Origin: Choristoneura fumiferana
Taxonomy: Eukaryota > Arthropoda > Insecta > Lepidoptera > Tortricidae
Reading direction: 5' to 3'
Assembly: GCF_025370935.1 (NCBI RefSeq)
Contig: NC_133472.1
Span: 27,328,401-27,392,400, forward strand
DNA length: 64,000 nt
Of the stretch, positions 1 to 14,200 are shown one piece after another. The first letter of the stretch is position 1. Each line of letters opens with the position of its first letter. The translations under genes and the position numbers were made by a program. The notes beneath the pieces were generated by a model that had not been told where the DNA came from, did no database searches, and saw only the letters and a program-made list of their open reading frames with translations.

Positions 1-2105
1 ATGCCCGCGGCCTTTTTACGTTAGTGGAACGGTCATTTCAGCGGTCGCGGCCGTAGGCGTTGCGGGCGTGAAGTGAAACGTAGCCATAGTTGTACACCCC
101 TGCTCTTCTTATAAAGTCGGTTAAAAATGGTGTGACACAAAATCATTTCTGTAGTAGCCCTTTTTATTCGCTAAAATACTACTCAATTGTCTTACTTGTT
201 GGTCTTATTATATTCAGTCAAGTAATCTGATGCAGTTTCCAATGAAAATATTAATTCATTTCCTGGTACCAATAATCCTTTTTGTGGCCATTCAGATGCA
301 CTGCAACAACATAAAAATATACTACGAAATTTCGGAATGGAATACAATTGCTGAAATTTATGATTCCTGCCCGCTTCACTTTACCATAGCAATGAGTATT
401 ACCCCGTTCTGACGCCCGCACTGAGCTGAGTGTACAAACGCGAGCCAACACGTGGAAACACTGGTCTGGCGACGTCACGTGTCGTATTGCAAGTTGCATA
501 CCGTGCTTTGTCTGTGACGGGCCAGCTGTGGCTGCACTTTGTGCTTCATAAATCTAAAATCTTTATATCCCTACAATTCGAAAATCGACGATTGGTTCAC
601 CAATAAATGCGAGCCGATAGGTCTTTTCTTCAATAATCATTCGCAGAGGGCAAAAATAATATTTGAATTCGTAACATGAACTATTGGTGCTCGGCGTCAC
701 GACCAAGGAGATCGAATATTAATGTTATATGATATGAATAAAGTTACTGGCAGGTATAGGATGGGCTGACTGACGTGTGACTGAGCACTATCTCAATTTA
801 AAAACCGGCGAACAGCGTATCGGACACGACCAAGATTGGGTTCCATAGCCGCGTTGGGAAAAAATAAAGTATTACTTCTCTAAGGATTTTGTACCGTTAT
901 AGTTTTCCTTGTTTTGATAGGCTACTTGCTACCATCATGAATTTATTCACGCGGGAGGTACGGCCGAACAAATTGAAACATGACCCAGGGTGGAACCTTT
1001 TAATAATCAATTTCACTATAATTTCTTTGACAAAAGTATGAGATGTCAACATGACATTAGTAGCACAAAGGTTCTACCCTGGGTCATGATTCAATTTGTT
1101 CGACTGTACTGTATAATTTTTATTTTATTTTTTACCATTTTCTCTGCGTAGTTGCTACATAGGTATATCCTTGAAAAATTACAGCTTTCTAGCACCGATT
1201 GGGAGGGTGAGAAGTACTAGGTGGGGGTAATGAAATCTATCACAGCTCTCATACTGGCCAAAAAAAGAAATAATCTAGGCTTCTGTGATACTCATATGAA
1301 TCTGTCATTAACAAAGCAATTTGTATAGACTTTAACTACCTAATTTTAGTAATAGATGTTTGTGTTATGATGCTAGCTTGAATTATTGAACACTGTTCTT
1401 AATATTCCTATACATCTCGGACATGTCCAGCAACAATTTTCCTTATGAATCGGTTTGTGGTTGAAATTTTATATTGAGTGATACTCACAAAACCGCGTCT
1501 TAAAAATGATACACATTTTGATCTGAAAACGATATTTAATTTATTACTAGCGATATAAGAATATTCAAAGAAACCAATAAGATAGCTTTATCTTTTCGTT
1601 TTACAGTAAAAGTACAACTAAACATGAAGTAAACAAACCCTGAAATAACGAAAAACACACTTTTTGAATAAATTTTACTTACCTGATTTAATTTTAATGG
1701 CCAAAAATGAATTCACAACCTTTTGTCCACCCTAATCACGGTATCACAGTAATTTTGTATTATAAATTAATACGTTATAGGTTTGATTTATGTCACAATG
1801 TCGCGATAAAATTTCAAAAGGTCAGAGCATCAGAGTCCAAAAAGTTGCGGACGCTAGGTGGCGCTGATGTCGTGCACAGAGCCAATAGTCTCAGAACAAG
1901 GCCGCGGACGGACGGACGGACGGACAAACAGACATGGCGAAAATAAATCAACAGTGTAACGACCCTTGGACAGTTCAGTTTATTTGCACACTGGCAATGA
2001 ACCAAATGCTTATTACTAATCACTCTAAAAACATATTTTGAATACATCAAGTTCTATTTATTCGCTGTGGCGTTGATACGTATCCAAAAATAAAAATGTA
2101 CTTAC
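1..2105. other. hiw intron after exon 30; repeats
   Basis: No exon recognised. Holds a diverged copy of the ccggcc..cggacacg repeat, opening near 795 and ending in the ggacggacggac tract near 1905-1945. A foldback element (959-1108) is inserted into it. The first 80 bases are GC-rich but show no coding signal I can support. Confidence 0.6.
959..1108. repeat. Foldback MITE
   Basis: The arms acggccgaacaaattgaa / ttcaatttgttcgactgt are near-perfect inverted repeats about 40 nt long that include the shared gacccaggg/ccctgggtc core. The element lies inside a larger dispersed repeat. Confidence 0.8.
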
Positions 2106-2230
2106 ACATTGGCCAATTTGGGCGTGACGCTAACGTATGTACAGTTGTAATGCATACAGGGTGTGTCGGCGTCAGCGTCGTCGCCGAGCTCTTCTGCTTC
2201 ACCCACTTCTGAAGTCAGCTGTACCAGCTT
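2106..2230 (-). CDS. hiw: hiw coding exon 30 (last one seen in window)
   Basis: Residues 2045-2085: KLVQLTSEVGEAEELGDDAD and YNCTYVSVTPKLANV. Supported by acceptor gtgcgcag, an ideal gtaagt donor and frame continuity. Homology is weak (compare YGPKLTSV in MYCBP2), so it is less certain than the others. The next exon lies off the left edge. Confidence 0.65.
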
Positions 2231-5200
2231 CTGCGCACATACCGCTCCATACAAAACTCAGCTATTTCACAGAATGAAGTAATGTGATAGGCAAAGAAAC
2301 AATGCCTACTGCTTCAAAAAGTGCCAGCCTATTCGATGCTCATATACTTATTTATTACTACTTCCATTACGGTAGGTAGTTCTTTAAACCTATTTATATA
2401 TCATAATAAGTAAATAAATATCATGGGACACTTGACACCAATTGACTTAGTCCCAAACTAAGCAAAGCTTGTAATATGGATACTAGGCAACGGATAAACA
2501 TACTTAAATACATATTAAACATCCAAGACCCGAGAACAAACACTCGTATTATTCATACAAATATTTGCCCTGGCCGGGGATCGAACCCGAGACCTCAAGC
2601 TTCGTTGTCAGGTTCTCTAACCACTTGGCCATCCGTTCGTCATGTATGCCTGAAAATAAAAAATCTCTAGCCCGAGTTGTGTACACTGTACGTTGCCTGT
2701 TCGTCAGTCAATCAATTAGTCAGTCACGTTACTCTTTAACAGGATGTGAGCTTGTATTTGCAGTATAGGTACACATAAAATCAAATAAACTATTTAGCCC
2801 CTTTTTATTAGTTTTCTACTTTAACTAAATAAATAAATATGTTTCAAACGTTTCGCTTGCCATATAAGCAGGATGTTGCTTTTGTTATCTCTCATCGCAA
2901 TTTAAAAACAGACGATGCATGATTGTATTGTACAGTCGAACCATTTGATTCCTGACCTGACCCACCGTAGAACGTTCTCGCAGTAGGTAAGTGTCATACT
3001 TAACTAATAAATTCCCTAGTCAAGCAATGCAAAATAATGGATTTGCAAACTGAATGGTTCATACAAATGTTAGTGAAAGTGTAGTATATACTCTTCACTA
3101 GATATTGTATTATATGTAACGTAGGTAACATTGATATTGTTTGACGTAAAGAAATTAAACTGCCGAGTGAGTACTAGACAATAAACAAATAATAGGATGA
3201 TGTTACTGAATTAATGAACGACCCGCTACCTTATATACCTTGCGGAAGGGCGGATCTGATACGCGCGCGTCGTGTGAACAATGGCATCTATTTTTTGGCG
3301 CACCGGCCACGGCGTATATTGTGAGGGTGTCTTCGGGTTGCGCCGTCACGCTTCGTGAGTCCATCTCAAGCACAACCCAAGAAACATTTGGAGGAAATAA
3401 CACCCTGTTCAAAAATACTTCAATATAAAATTCATCTTGGTAAATTAAAAAAAATGCAATAAAAAATATTTAACTAGAGCACCTCATATTAGTAACAGTA
3501 GCCTGCTTGTACGGGTGATCACTTTCTAGCCATGTATAATAGTGAGTTGTGGTGGTAGATGGACCCTCCTCAGAAGTCGGGACCAATAAGTTCATTGCAG
3601 CGACATGCGGCAACAGTTTATGAATCATTTCCAGCAACTGAATCACGCTCTGAAACAGTAAATCGGAATGTTGTCATTACCATGAAAATTAGAACAACCA
3701 GGTAAACCACCGCTAATAAATATTTGAATGATTAAGTGTAATTAAGAAGGTGACACCAACGAACCTTAGAATCGTCCAATCCTTCTAAATTCGCTAAAGT
3801 GTAAGGAATAAGTGTATTGATCGCTGGAGAATGCTGCAGCACTGATGCATTTCGCCTGAGGTCTTCAGCTGTCAACTCGTTTCGTAGCGTGCTGAATAAA
3901 TCGGCTCCTCGGTCCATAACAACGGCGGCGACCCGAAGCGTAATTGCACGCAGCGCCGAAATCAGAGTGTCGGCACTTTCTGAGGTATTTGTTATAGATT
4001 TCGATGTACTGTAACAAAGCGTAAGCGAACCAATATTTTATAAAAGTGTTTTTTAGTAAAATACTTCTTGCGCAGCAGTGGCGTGGCGCCGTAACAACTC
4101 GATACCCTCAGGGTTGCCTAATGATATTACATGATAATTAGTTACGGAAATCACGGTAAAGCTGGGTCTAGCAGTGAGGTGTTGAATTCGAAAACATACC
4201 CCTAACTCAGCATGAGTCAGGTGTACCTGTGTCTTCGCCCCTCACTTCCGGTTGCCTAACTAAAATGCTCATCCCACGCCACTGTCGCGCAGCAAATAAA
4301 TAATGAATTCACACCTGTAGTAAATAAGACAAGGTATCTGGCCTCTGGCTAGTGTTGTTCCATTAAAGCTTAAAGAGCATGATGCGAATCGGAAGGTAGT
4401 GCCGTCAGGGCCCTTAACTGAAGGTAAACCACAGTCTCCATTGGCAGTTCGTCCTCCATGGTTACACAATCGCACTGCGTATCGCAGGTCCTCCTATAAA
4501 ATATACAAAAGTTATTGTATTTGGGGCACAGCAGTGCTTCCGCTAACTGAAGCACAAGGTAAACGGCATTTTGCCTTTTCTGATGATAATTTTATTCGTT
4601 TAGAAGTTATAGCTTGCAAAGATACACAAATTTGATACTGAATTGACTGACCGATTGATTAATTAGGAATCATCAGAAACGAACTGTTACTTCTACAATA
4701 CCTAGAGAGCTGAAATTTGATATAGGGAAACTGTTTACTACCCACGTAAAAGGAAAACCTTCAAAACCTGGATATTCGAAGTACCTATAATAGAGGCTTT
4801 GATGTGAAACCCAAAAGCACAGTAAACTATTATAGATATATATAATTGTCATTTTGGTAAAAAATATTCACTTATATGTTTTTATTCCTTAGTAAAAGTT
4901 TTTCAATCATGAGTGCTCTCTAATAGTTCACGAAAACCAAAAAGTCAAAAGAAGAAAAGAAAGATAATGCGTACCCTTTACCGTTGCACAAAAATATAAA
5001 TAGCATTACCTATAAAAAGTAGTGAAATCCCAACAAAAATACATAATAAAAAACCGGCCAAGAGCGTATCGGACACGCCCAGGTTAGGGTTCCGTAGCCA
5101 TTACGAAAAAATCAAGTAATATTTTTCTAAGGATCTCGTATTGAGTACGGAATCTTCGAAGGTATTTTTTATACCTTCGGCTGCTATTTACTATTCCAAC

Positions 5201-8200
5201 ACGCTAAAAAAATTACTAAAATTAAATTTGATATAAATTTAAAATATAAAATAACGAAGTTTCATGAAGCGTAGATAAGTTTTGTGTTGTAAAATTGCGT
5301 CATAGCTAAGTTTTAAAAATATAAATAAAACGTTGGCTGACTTGAAACCTCTTTAGTCTGAAATGGCATACGCAACTAACTTGTTTTCAAATTTTAAAAC
5401 TAAACTTTTCCTTCCTCGAGTCATTAAAAGCCCTCCGCCAATTGACTCTCGTTAGTAATCCCCTTCTTACGGCGCTTAATGCACAATGTACTATTCACTT
5501 GGGGAGTTTATAAAAGATCCATTTCTAACCTTCAGCGGCACAGGGCGATCAAACTTAAGCTGCACCATGTCGTGCTGGCAGTCGGAGGCGGAGAACGCGC
5601 CGTGCGCTACCTCCACGCTCACCCAGCAATGCGCGGGATTCGAGTCTTCGCCCGTCGCCCTCAGCTGCTGTACACAATGCGCTGTTAAGCGTACGCTGAG
5701 CTTTTAAGGTGATTTTCCACCGGCCAGGCGAGACGAGAATTGAAATTTGTATGGCGGCGACCGCGGCAGCTGGCGGCGGGCGCGCGAGAATGCATACAAA
5801 TTTTAATTCTCGTCTCGCCTCGCCTATGGAAAATCACCATTAGCTTGTGACGACCGGATACACAGTGGTTTGAGAACCTGACTACGCAGTTTGAGGTCCC
5901 TAAGCTGGTTGGACCCCCGTTCAACAGATCCTTGTATGAAAAAAAAACAAATCTTTGTACTCGAGTCCTAAATGTTCGGAATGAATATAAATAGTTATTT
6001 ATAATGTATACTTATTAGTATTTATCTACTAGCTGTTGCCAGCGACTCCGTCCGCGTAGAATTCATTTATCGCTATCCCGAGGAAACTATGCAATTTACA
6101 TATTTACTGTAATTGTCATATGTTTTATGTACAGTAAAGAGTTACAATACAATACTAAAAAAAAGTAAAAACTATCCTATGTCCTTCCCTGGGACTCAAA
6201 ACTATCTCTATACCGAATTTCACCTAAATCAGTTCAGCGGTTTAGACGTGAAAAGGGAACAAAAAAATACTTTCAAACTTTCGCATTTATAATATGTATT
6301 AATGGGATAGCTTAAATAATATCCGTCTGTTTAAATATGTATGCAAGTCTGCCTGAGAAAATTTTGTGTTTGGCTTCAAGAGAACAAAACAACAATTACA
6401 ACGTTATACCTAGTGCCATGCACGAAGACGCGTGATTTTGTCAAAATTAGTCATTAATGACACTATAATAAGAACCACGGCACACGTTACCGTGAATGAC
6501 TCTACGTATACACTAGTTTATAACTGGGTCTAGTCATGTCACAGTCAACCTTACCCGTACGTCGTGCAGCAGCTCTATCGAGTACTCATAGTTGCCTACG
6601 CCGCCGAAGACCCCGACACCGACCAGGACGACGCCGGGCCGGTCGACGGTGAAACAGATCGCGTCAGGGCTGCCGTTGCCCGTGTTCCACGCGCGTGATT
6701 GGTTCACGCGCATGAACCGGGACGGAGTGGAGAGGTTCTTTACGGTGTTGGTGTCTAAGTCCTCCTGTGCCATATCGAACAATCTCTTAAGCCCTTCGTA
6801 CACAATGCAAGCCAAACCTGTTGCTTACAAACTAAAATTGTCGTGTATATCTGGATCTGCGTAGCTTTGTGTACGAAGGAACTTTAATTCGTTACATTCT
6901 AATAATGGTACAATATTGCAAAGTCGTACATATTTTTTGGAACTCACCCTGATGTTCGTAGCACTATGAGACAACTCTGCGATAATCCGAGCAGCGAGTT
7001 TGCAGCAGAAATCTGACAGTCGCTCGTGCTGTTTGATCTCGCCGTGATCGTGGGGCTGGCCGCATTGACGAGTCATCATCTGCTGCTTGATGGGAATCGT
7101 CACGATATCGAGAAGTCGCGGCACCACGTCTAGCAGATGCCACTCCGTGTGGTTTGTCTTGACATGCGTATCATCTGCTTGCTAAACCAAACGTTAATTT
7201 TACATGTAAAAAAAAACAAAGTAGCGTGAATTAACATCTTAATATTTCAGAAAGCAATTGTTGATTGAGCAAATACTTAGATGTGACTTCAAGAAATTAC
7301 GAGTATACTCGTAGGTATAATTACCTTCTGAGCACTACTATTATTTGCTCTAGGTGGAACAGGAGGCGGTTTTTGCGTATGAGAAGAACGAGGAACAGTC
7401 GCTGATTTTGAAGGCACTTCTTTAACAACCTGTATACAGATTCGAAGAATGAATTTCGACGTTTTGTACAAAACTGTAGTGTTGTTCATTTGTCAATCTC
7501 GGCTTATATTTATCTCGCTGCTGAGCACAGGCCACAAGCCTCCTCTCCAAATGAGAGGGTATGGGCCGTAGTTTCCATTCGGACCCAGCAGTGATTGGAA
7601 CTTCTCAGACACCATTAAATTTCTTCTAAAACGGGTGCAGGTTTAATCGCGATATTTTCCTTCACCGTAAAGCTCATGTAATTTCGAAAAATCGGGACAC
7701 TCAGAGATGCCAGCCCGAACTGGAACCTACGACCCACTGCTTGAGAGGTCTACGTCAAACCACTAGGCTACCAAGACTACCGTTGACACTAATATGTTAA
7801 AAAAGTTCAATTTACTTTGCTCTCCGGTCTCCTAGTTTCTGCTATACTAATGCAGCTCTGGGTGACAGGCACTATGTACTGCAAAACATCCCGAAGACTG
7901 CGCGACGCGCATAACGCTGCACAAGTTGACGTCAACTCGCGAATTTGCACTGGAGGCACCATTCCGTCCTAAAATTTTTAATAAATTCAATCTCAAATTT
8001 CAACTATTAAAATAACATAGTTTAATCTTTTGTGATCAATTGTTTGATTTTACCTTTACGTGAAAAAGTAGTGAACATAAATGATTCCATTTCAAACTTG
8101 GTGTTGGAAAAAACGCATGGAAACAGGCCGTAATAGTGTCATGGGCCTCTTGTAATATAGAATTAGTCATTTCTAAAGCAAATTGAACGAAGCATACTCT

Positions 8201-11200
8201 ATGTGCCTTGTTCTTCCCAGGCTTTCGCGGCAACATAGCGCATGTAGGAGTTGGATCGGCCATTATAGCTTGTATCAAATTTCTTACATCAGCAATGGCG
8301 TCGAAATAAGACATGTATTCGTGGGAATTCCTTTTCCTGTTATTCTGTGGGTATATTTCGTTTATGTAAGACTTAACCAGTCTTAAACACGCACGAATTA
8401 CATACACTAGTCTTTTTTGATGCTTCATAACTGTTAATTTCTGATAATTAATGGGAATTTGACCATTTGTTTCGAGAACTATTTCCTTAAAAGTATTCCA
8501 GCTCCATTGTAGAAGGGTTATAAGTGATCGGAAGCACGACACCGTTACTTTTCTAGAAATGTTTTTAGTGAGCACAATCACTGGGTCTCCTGAATCTACA
8601 TTTCTGATGGGCATGGTGTGGTCAAGGCTGACGACGTTGTACAAGAGGCACGGAATCTGCCCAGCGTTAACGTCTGTTCCGTTGTTTGATTTTTTTGAAG
8701 TCTTAAAATGGAATCCTATTTCATCATTGATGACCATGGCTTGACCCGACGAACCGCAGTCGGAGGACGGGCCGTTGATGCAAGCCCAAGCGACATACCA
8801 TCTGTTAGCCTGTAAACCCATCAAAACTGTTAATAAACTCTCAATGGATGGCCCCTTGTCAGGAATGTAGTTTTTGGATATGTTAGTCTATACCAGCTTC
8901 TAAAAACGTGCGCCAAATTTCATAAGTATGTATATTAGTTCCCGCATATCTCAAAAACAGAAGTATAAGTCAGATTAGAAAATTTCTGTATTGGTTGAAC
9001 TAGACAGAGTGAAGAATTTGTTTTGCATGGTACGAGTACGTACCACGAGTGGTACGGGCGCGTCAAAGAGCACGGGGAAGCGGTCGCGCGGCGCGCACTC
9101 GAACACGACCTCGTCGCTCTCGGCCAGCAGCTCGCCGTCGCCCTCCTGGTCGCCGCCCTCCGCGCCCAACTCGAACAGCTTGATCTTGGCCGTGTAGTCG
9201 CCGCGGCCGCCGAACAAACCGAACCCTCCTGCCACACAAAACAAAATGGCTCGCTTTAATCCAATAGTTGTCTTTGATACAGTGGCAACCAGACAAAGGA
9301 TGAATTCGGTGATGAATTTAAGTAGAGTTGAATTAATTTTAGACAGGCATTAGGTAATATAGTTTTACAACAATTACCTAAAAGGATATCAGTGTCACAC
9401 ATAAACCGGATCGCTTCGACGGAGTGCCCTGAATAACCCCAGCCTCCGCCATGGCTTTCGAAGCGATTCACCGTTTGAAAATCATCCTTGACAGGTGCGA
9501 TGGGTGAGGACTCGCTGTCCCTCTTACACTCCACCACACATGGCCTGCCGGAGAATAAAGTAAGTTAATAAATCAGATCACGTTTAAAATAATAGGTTAC
9601 AATAACGCAAATTAATGGTACAACTCACTTCGTGTCATGGGCGTAAGTAAGAGAATCCAAGCAGCCTAACAAGTGTAAAGCCGCGTGTATTCTTGTGACA
9701 GAGCACGCCAGTGCAGAAGGAATTGCCAGCTCCTGGTTTAACACGGACATATTTGTAAGGGCCACATTGTCCACCGGCTTGTCATCAATATTGCTTATCA
9801 CTTCAAAATTTTCTAAATTTTTGAAGTCTTCTAATCTCTTCATGCTGCCATGGTTAGGGTATTCGATGTCTACGTCGTTAGAGTAGAGATCCGAGTCGTT
9901 GTTGCAACAGCGTTGAAGTTTATGGGAGTCGAATGCGAGTATGTTGTAGCACTTCATGACCCGCATTTGCGGCTGGTAGCACCAGAGTACGTCGTATAGT
10001 GGGTCGAGGCAAGCGAGGCTGTTCACGAAGTCCACTTGCTCTGGCCCGGTCCACGCGTTGCACGACCCGTCGTTTTTGTTTATCGTTATGCATTTAAACG
10101 TGTGTTCTGGCCTATTAGGTAGGATAACTGAAACAAAAAAATATATGTCGCGAAACATTTTTTAGATGAAAATTTTTTATTAACATTAATGTACGTCCAT
10201 GCATCACTTCAGAACGGCCGCCGTCGTTTGGTAATTTTTGTTGTTTGTAATTGGTAAGAGGTTTATATGAAAGAATTATGTTGAAATTTTTACACAAGAC
10301 TAAAATCATGTGTCATCATACAAAAAGTATGTGTGTGTGAGACGGTGTGAGACAGGATGCTTTCAGGGCAGATTAAATCTCGTTTTCGTCATTAACAACC
10401 GTGCCAAGCGGGGGTGAGCAAATACAAAAGCAATGCATCTTACTCCCCCCAATATACACAAAAAAAGTTGAATTTCCCTCGACACACAATAATAACCGTA
10501 ATTTTTAGCGTAGTGGCTAAAACGTAGACAGCTAGAATAGGTCAGAAAATAGGACTTTCAAGATAGCTATGAGCCCAATTCAAGCCGTTTAAAGGACTGT
10601 ACTTACTTATAGTATTATTATTGGCTGTGATGGTGGAGCTGAAGAGCGTGTCGGTCTTGATGAGCGCCTGCGAGACCTGCACGAAGGTCTGGTCGCCAGA
10701 AGCGCAGACCCAGACGGCGCGGCAGGCGTGGCGCGGGCCCAGGCGCGGCACGCGGCCCGGCGTCGCGTACCACACGGGGCAGCGCTCCGGACGCGCCGGT
10801 TCATCGAGCCGCGGACGACCCAGAGAACCTTTCTGTAATTCCAATACGAGTGTACATGAAATAAAATTTATTACGATTAATTCAAGTTTTATATTTCAGG
10901 TACAGACGCTTACATTATACAAGGTTTTGTGGTGGTGGCCATATTACGAGTACATTTGGCTTTTTTATGTGTAACTGTATTCTACTTGTGAAACCTTTTC
11001 ATAGCTTTCATAATATAGAGGTTGAAAAGTAGGTATATTTTGTGAAGACGGCCAATTGAGATTGATCTTTACCACAGATTTTTTACCTTTTCAAACAGAA
11101 ACAGCTCAGCGGAGCGAGGCTAGGTAAATGAAGCGGTTCTATTGGTTGATGCACGACAAACACATTCCTCTCAACGCATCCTCGCTGATGAACACATCTC

Positions 11201-14200
11201 TGATGGCATCGCAGCCATATAGCGGTGCCACTAACCTGGAAGCTGCCGAACGTGTACAGTTCCCCGTCGCGCGTGAGCACAGCGGTGTGGTTGCTGCCGG
11301 CGGCGACGGCGGCGGCGCGCGGCACGCGCACGCGCACCACGCGCTGGTGCGCTGACACGTCGCCCGCGCCCAGCTGCCCGTACTGGTTCGAGCCGAATGT
11401 CAGCACCTCCCCTGTCACAAATCAAAACGCAATCACAATTTTAGGGCCGGAATGCTATGCCAATAGCTTGCACTTTTTTTATGACCTAAGCTCAATTCGC
11501 ACGAGACATTTTTCAACGTCCGTTTAAAAAACCGTTCAAATTACACAAATTGGATATTTATGTAAACAATGGCGCTTTTAACCCTTTTCTAGGCTCCGCC
11601 AATTTAGATAGGTACGCTGCTGCAAAATGGATCATAGTTTTATATATTGTTTACCTATGAGGAATTAATTTAAAAACTAATATTTTTAACGACTTCAATT
11701 GATTTTTGGACTAGACTGTAAATTTAACAAGGTGGAATATTTCTGTACATTAAAGTGGTCGCTTTATACACCATGCCTGGACTGAAAAAGTACGTGGTTA
11801 CATAAACCACGACGTATTTTTATCTAGCACTGTTGGATTTCTTATCCGAATTACTCGAAGCCAAGCAGCATCAAGATCGTTAACTTCCTGCTATCCATGC
11901 CTAATCATATCATATCTTAATCAATTATGAAGAAGGTGATGCCCTCATAATACGACATAATTACCTAAGAATTATTCCACTAGACTATCTACACGCGTAG
12001 ACAATAAACATATAATGAATTATAACAACACAGACGATACAGCATTTAGTTTTCGCTCTTTTATTTTCAGTTTTTAGCAAATACCGTGTTCAGTGAGAAG
12101 CACGGAGTGATGGAGGCCGCAGGCGACGGCTACGACGCGGTGCCCGCCGGGCACGGTCACGCGCGCCGGCGGCAGGCAGCTCACTTTGAGGCTAGCGTCG
12201 CGGTCGCCCTCCGGCGCCGTCGTATGGCCCTCGTAGTTGCCATAACGACCGTTGTCTTTATCTATAAGTCATTGCAAGTTTATAATAACCAATAGGCTGG
12301 CTGATGCAACTTTAATAAAATAACACTAAGTTTTGTCCCCAAACCAGATCAACTCTCAGTTATGTGTAAATTTGGCAGTTCCTTTAGAACAAGTTTTAAT
12401 GATTCACGGTTTAATACATACATTAGGTATATTTTCTACGGAATGTAGATCGTGATTTGATTTATCACAAAGTTAGTAAGTATTAATAACAATCAACATA
12501 AAACAATCAAAACAAATAAATAGTTAGTAAATTGAGTAGGTAATTAAGTGTCAACACAACACTATTTGGGAGAAGCGCGTCTTAGTAGGTAGCTCATAAA
12601 AGTACGCCAATTTACCCAATCGTTCGCTGCCATGCCAAGTAATGGAACTTTTGTTAAAGTCGAAGTTAAAGTAACGATCGTGCACAACAAACTTCTTGCA
12701 TCCATAACACAAAACGTAGTGTGCGTTTGAATAATCGTACCCACCACTTTTTGTATCAGATCTAGTAGAAGTATCGCCGTCATCGTCGCAGTCGGCTGCA
12801 GGACGATCGCGATCGGCGCAAACGCCTTTGAACGCGTCCGCGCATCGACGGCACACGCCGCAAGAACTGCAGCCGCTGTCGCCTTCGCCGCACCCGCATT
12901 TCCTGCGAACGAAAACTAAATATAATTTTCATCCAGAATAAAACATTTAATATAGTAGGTCAGCCCATGATGCTAAATGAGGATTTACTAGAGCGTCGTG
13001 GGGACCTATTAGGCTTAGTAGATTAGTTGATAGGAAGTAAAAAAGTTATGTTTTCCGGTATGTCTAAGGATTTTCAGCGAAAAAAAATACATGGAAATAT
13101 TTAAGTTTGTCAGATACTGTAGTTTGGATTCCCGAACGTGTTTCTGATACCAAAAGTATTCATCTGCCAACTTCCTTCCTTTACGCTCGAATAAACCGCA
13201 AAATACCCTCGTGGGCTTTTCTACTAATATGCTAATATGCATCACACATGATGATTGATACTTACTCGCCAGGAACTCTATTAGGGAGCCGCGCGCAATG
13301 ACAAGCGCTCGAAAATCCTGTGCATTCACGGCAAAGCGGGCACACGCGGCAGTAGTCGGTAGTCCAAGTATGCGTTAGGCATAAAGGAGGCTCCTTGCTA
13401 ACCTGATGACGTGTCGAAAACGATTCTGAAATAATAATTGAAATCATCTATATACGTCTACACATGGTCTACGAAGAATGGCGATGTATAAAGAATGGCG
13501 GTACGTAAATTTAGACGCCAGTGCCTCTTGGATTACTTAAATAATGTGGTTACGTTTTAATGTTTTAACCACACTGGCATTTTGGAGCGATCGTGGAGCT
13601 AGAGGATTGGAGTGATGGGTGAGACGAATACAATTAGAAAAACTTTTTTTTAAACTTATTTGTTATATAAAATAGTATGTATAAGGAACTCCTCACAAAT
13701 GGTATCACAGGCCATTATACTTACTCTCTTTAGTATATCCAAATTCCCTACCGCACTGGCCTTTGTTGTTAATCCCAAATGTGTAAACTTGACCAAAGTT
13801 AGTTAACACGACAGCGTGTGCTTTTCCAAGGGCGACCTGTTGATCGAATATTGTGTCAGTACCCTTTATTTATGGTTGCATACTCAGACTAACAGCCGAA
13901 AACAAAGAGACAAAAGAAAGCTTATAAAAATTGAAGTCAAGTGACGCTTTGCTGGTGTACCTGGAGAACCCTCTCATGTCTCAATCCTGTGACGAGCCCA
14001 GTAGAATCGCATTGCTGTGTGTCTTTGCCGAACATCAATAGAAGACCCTGCCTCGTGACTAGAGCTGTAGAACCGTAGTTACACGCGGCGTACACGATGA
14101 AGTGCCCCTCCGCCTGTGCCATACTATCACGTTAATATAACAAAGATAAAGTTTCAGCTGCAGTCACATTATTTTCATCACACTTGCTCGTAAACAGTGT

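Noticed and set aside
12..90. GC-rich left edge as a further hiw exon
   Set aside because: No minus-strand frame there links in phase to exon 30 or resembles the next family segment (the WPT...VLPGNE motif).
6825..6947. Read-through extension of hiw exon 23
   Set aside because: Open by chance past a strong gtgagt donor; the added residues have no counterpart in the family and end at a stop before PHR2.
9023..9296. Several overlapping plus- and minus-strand frames
   Set aside because: They are shadows of the GC-rich hiw exon 19; only the frame with GGFGLFGGRGDYTAK continues the PHR domain.
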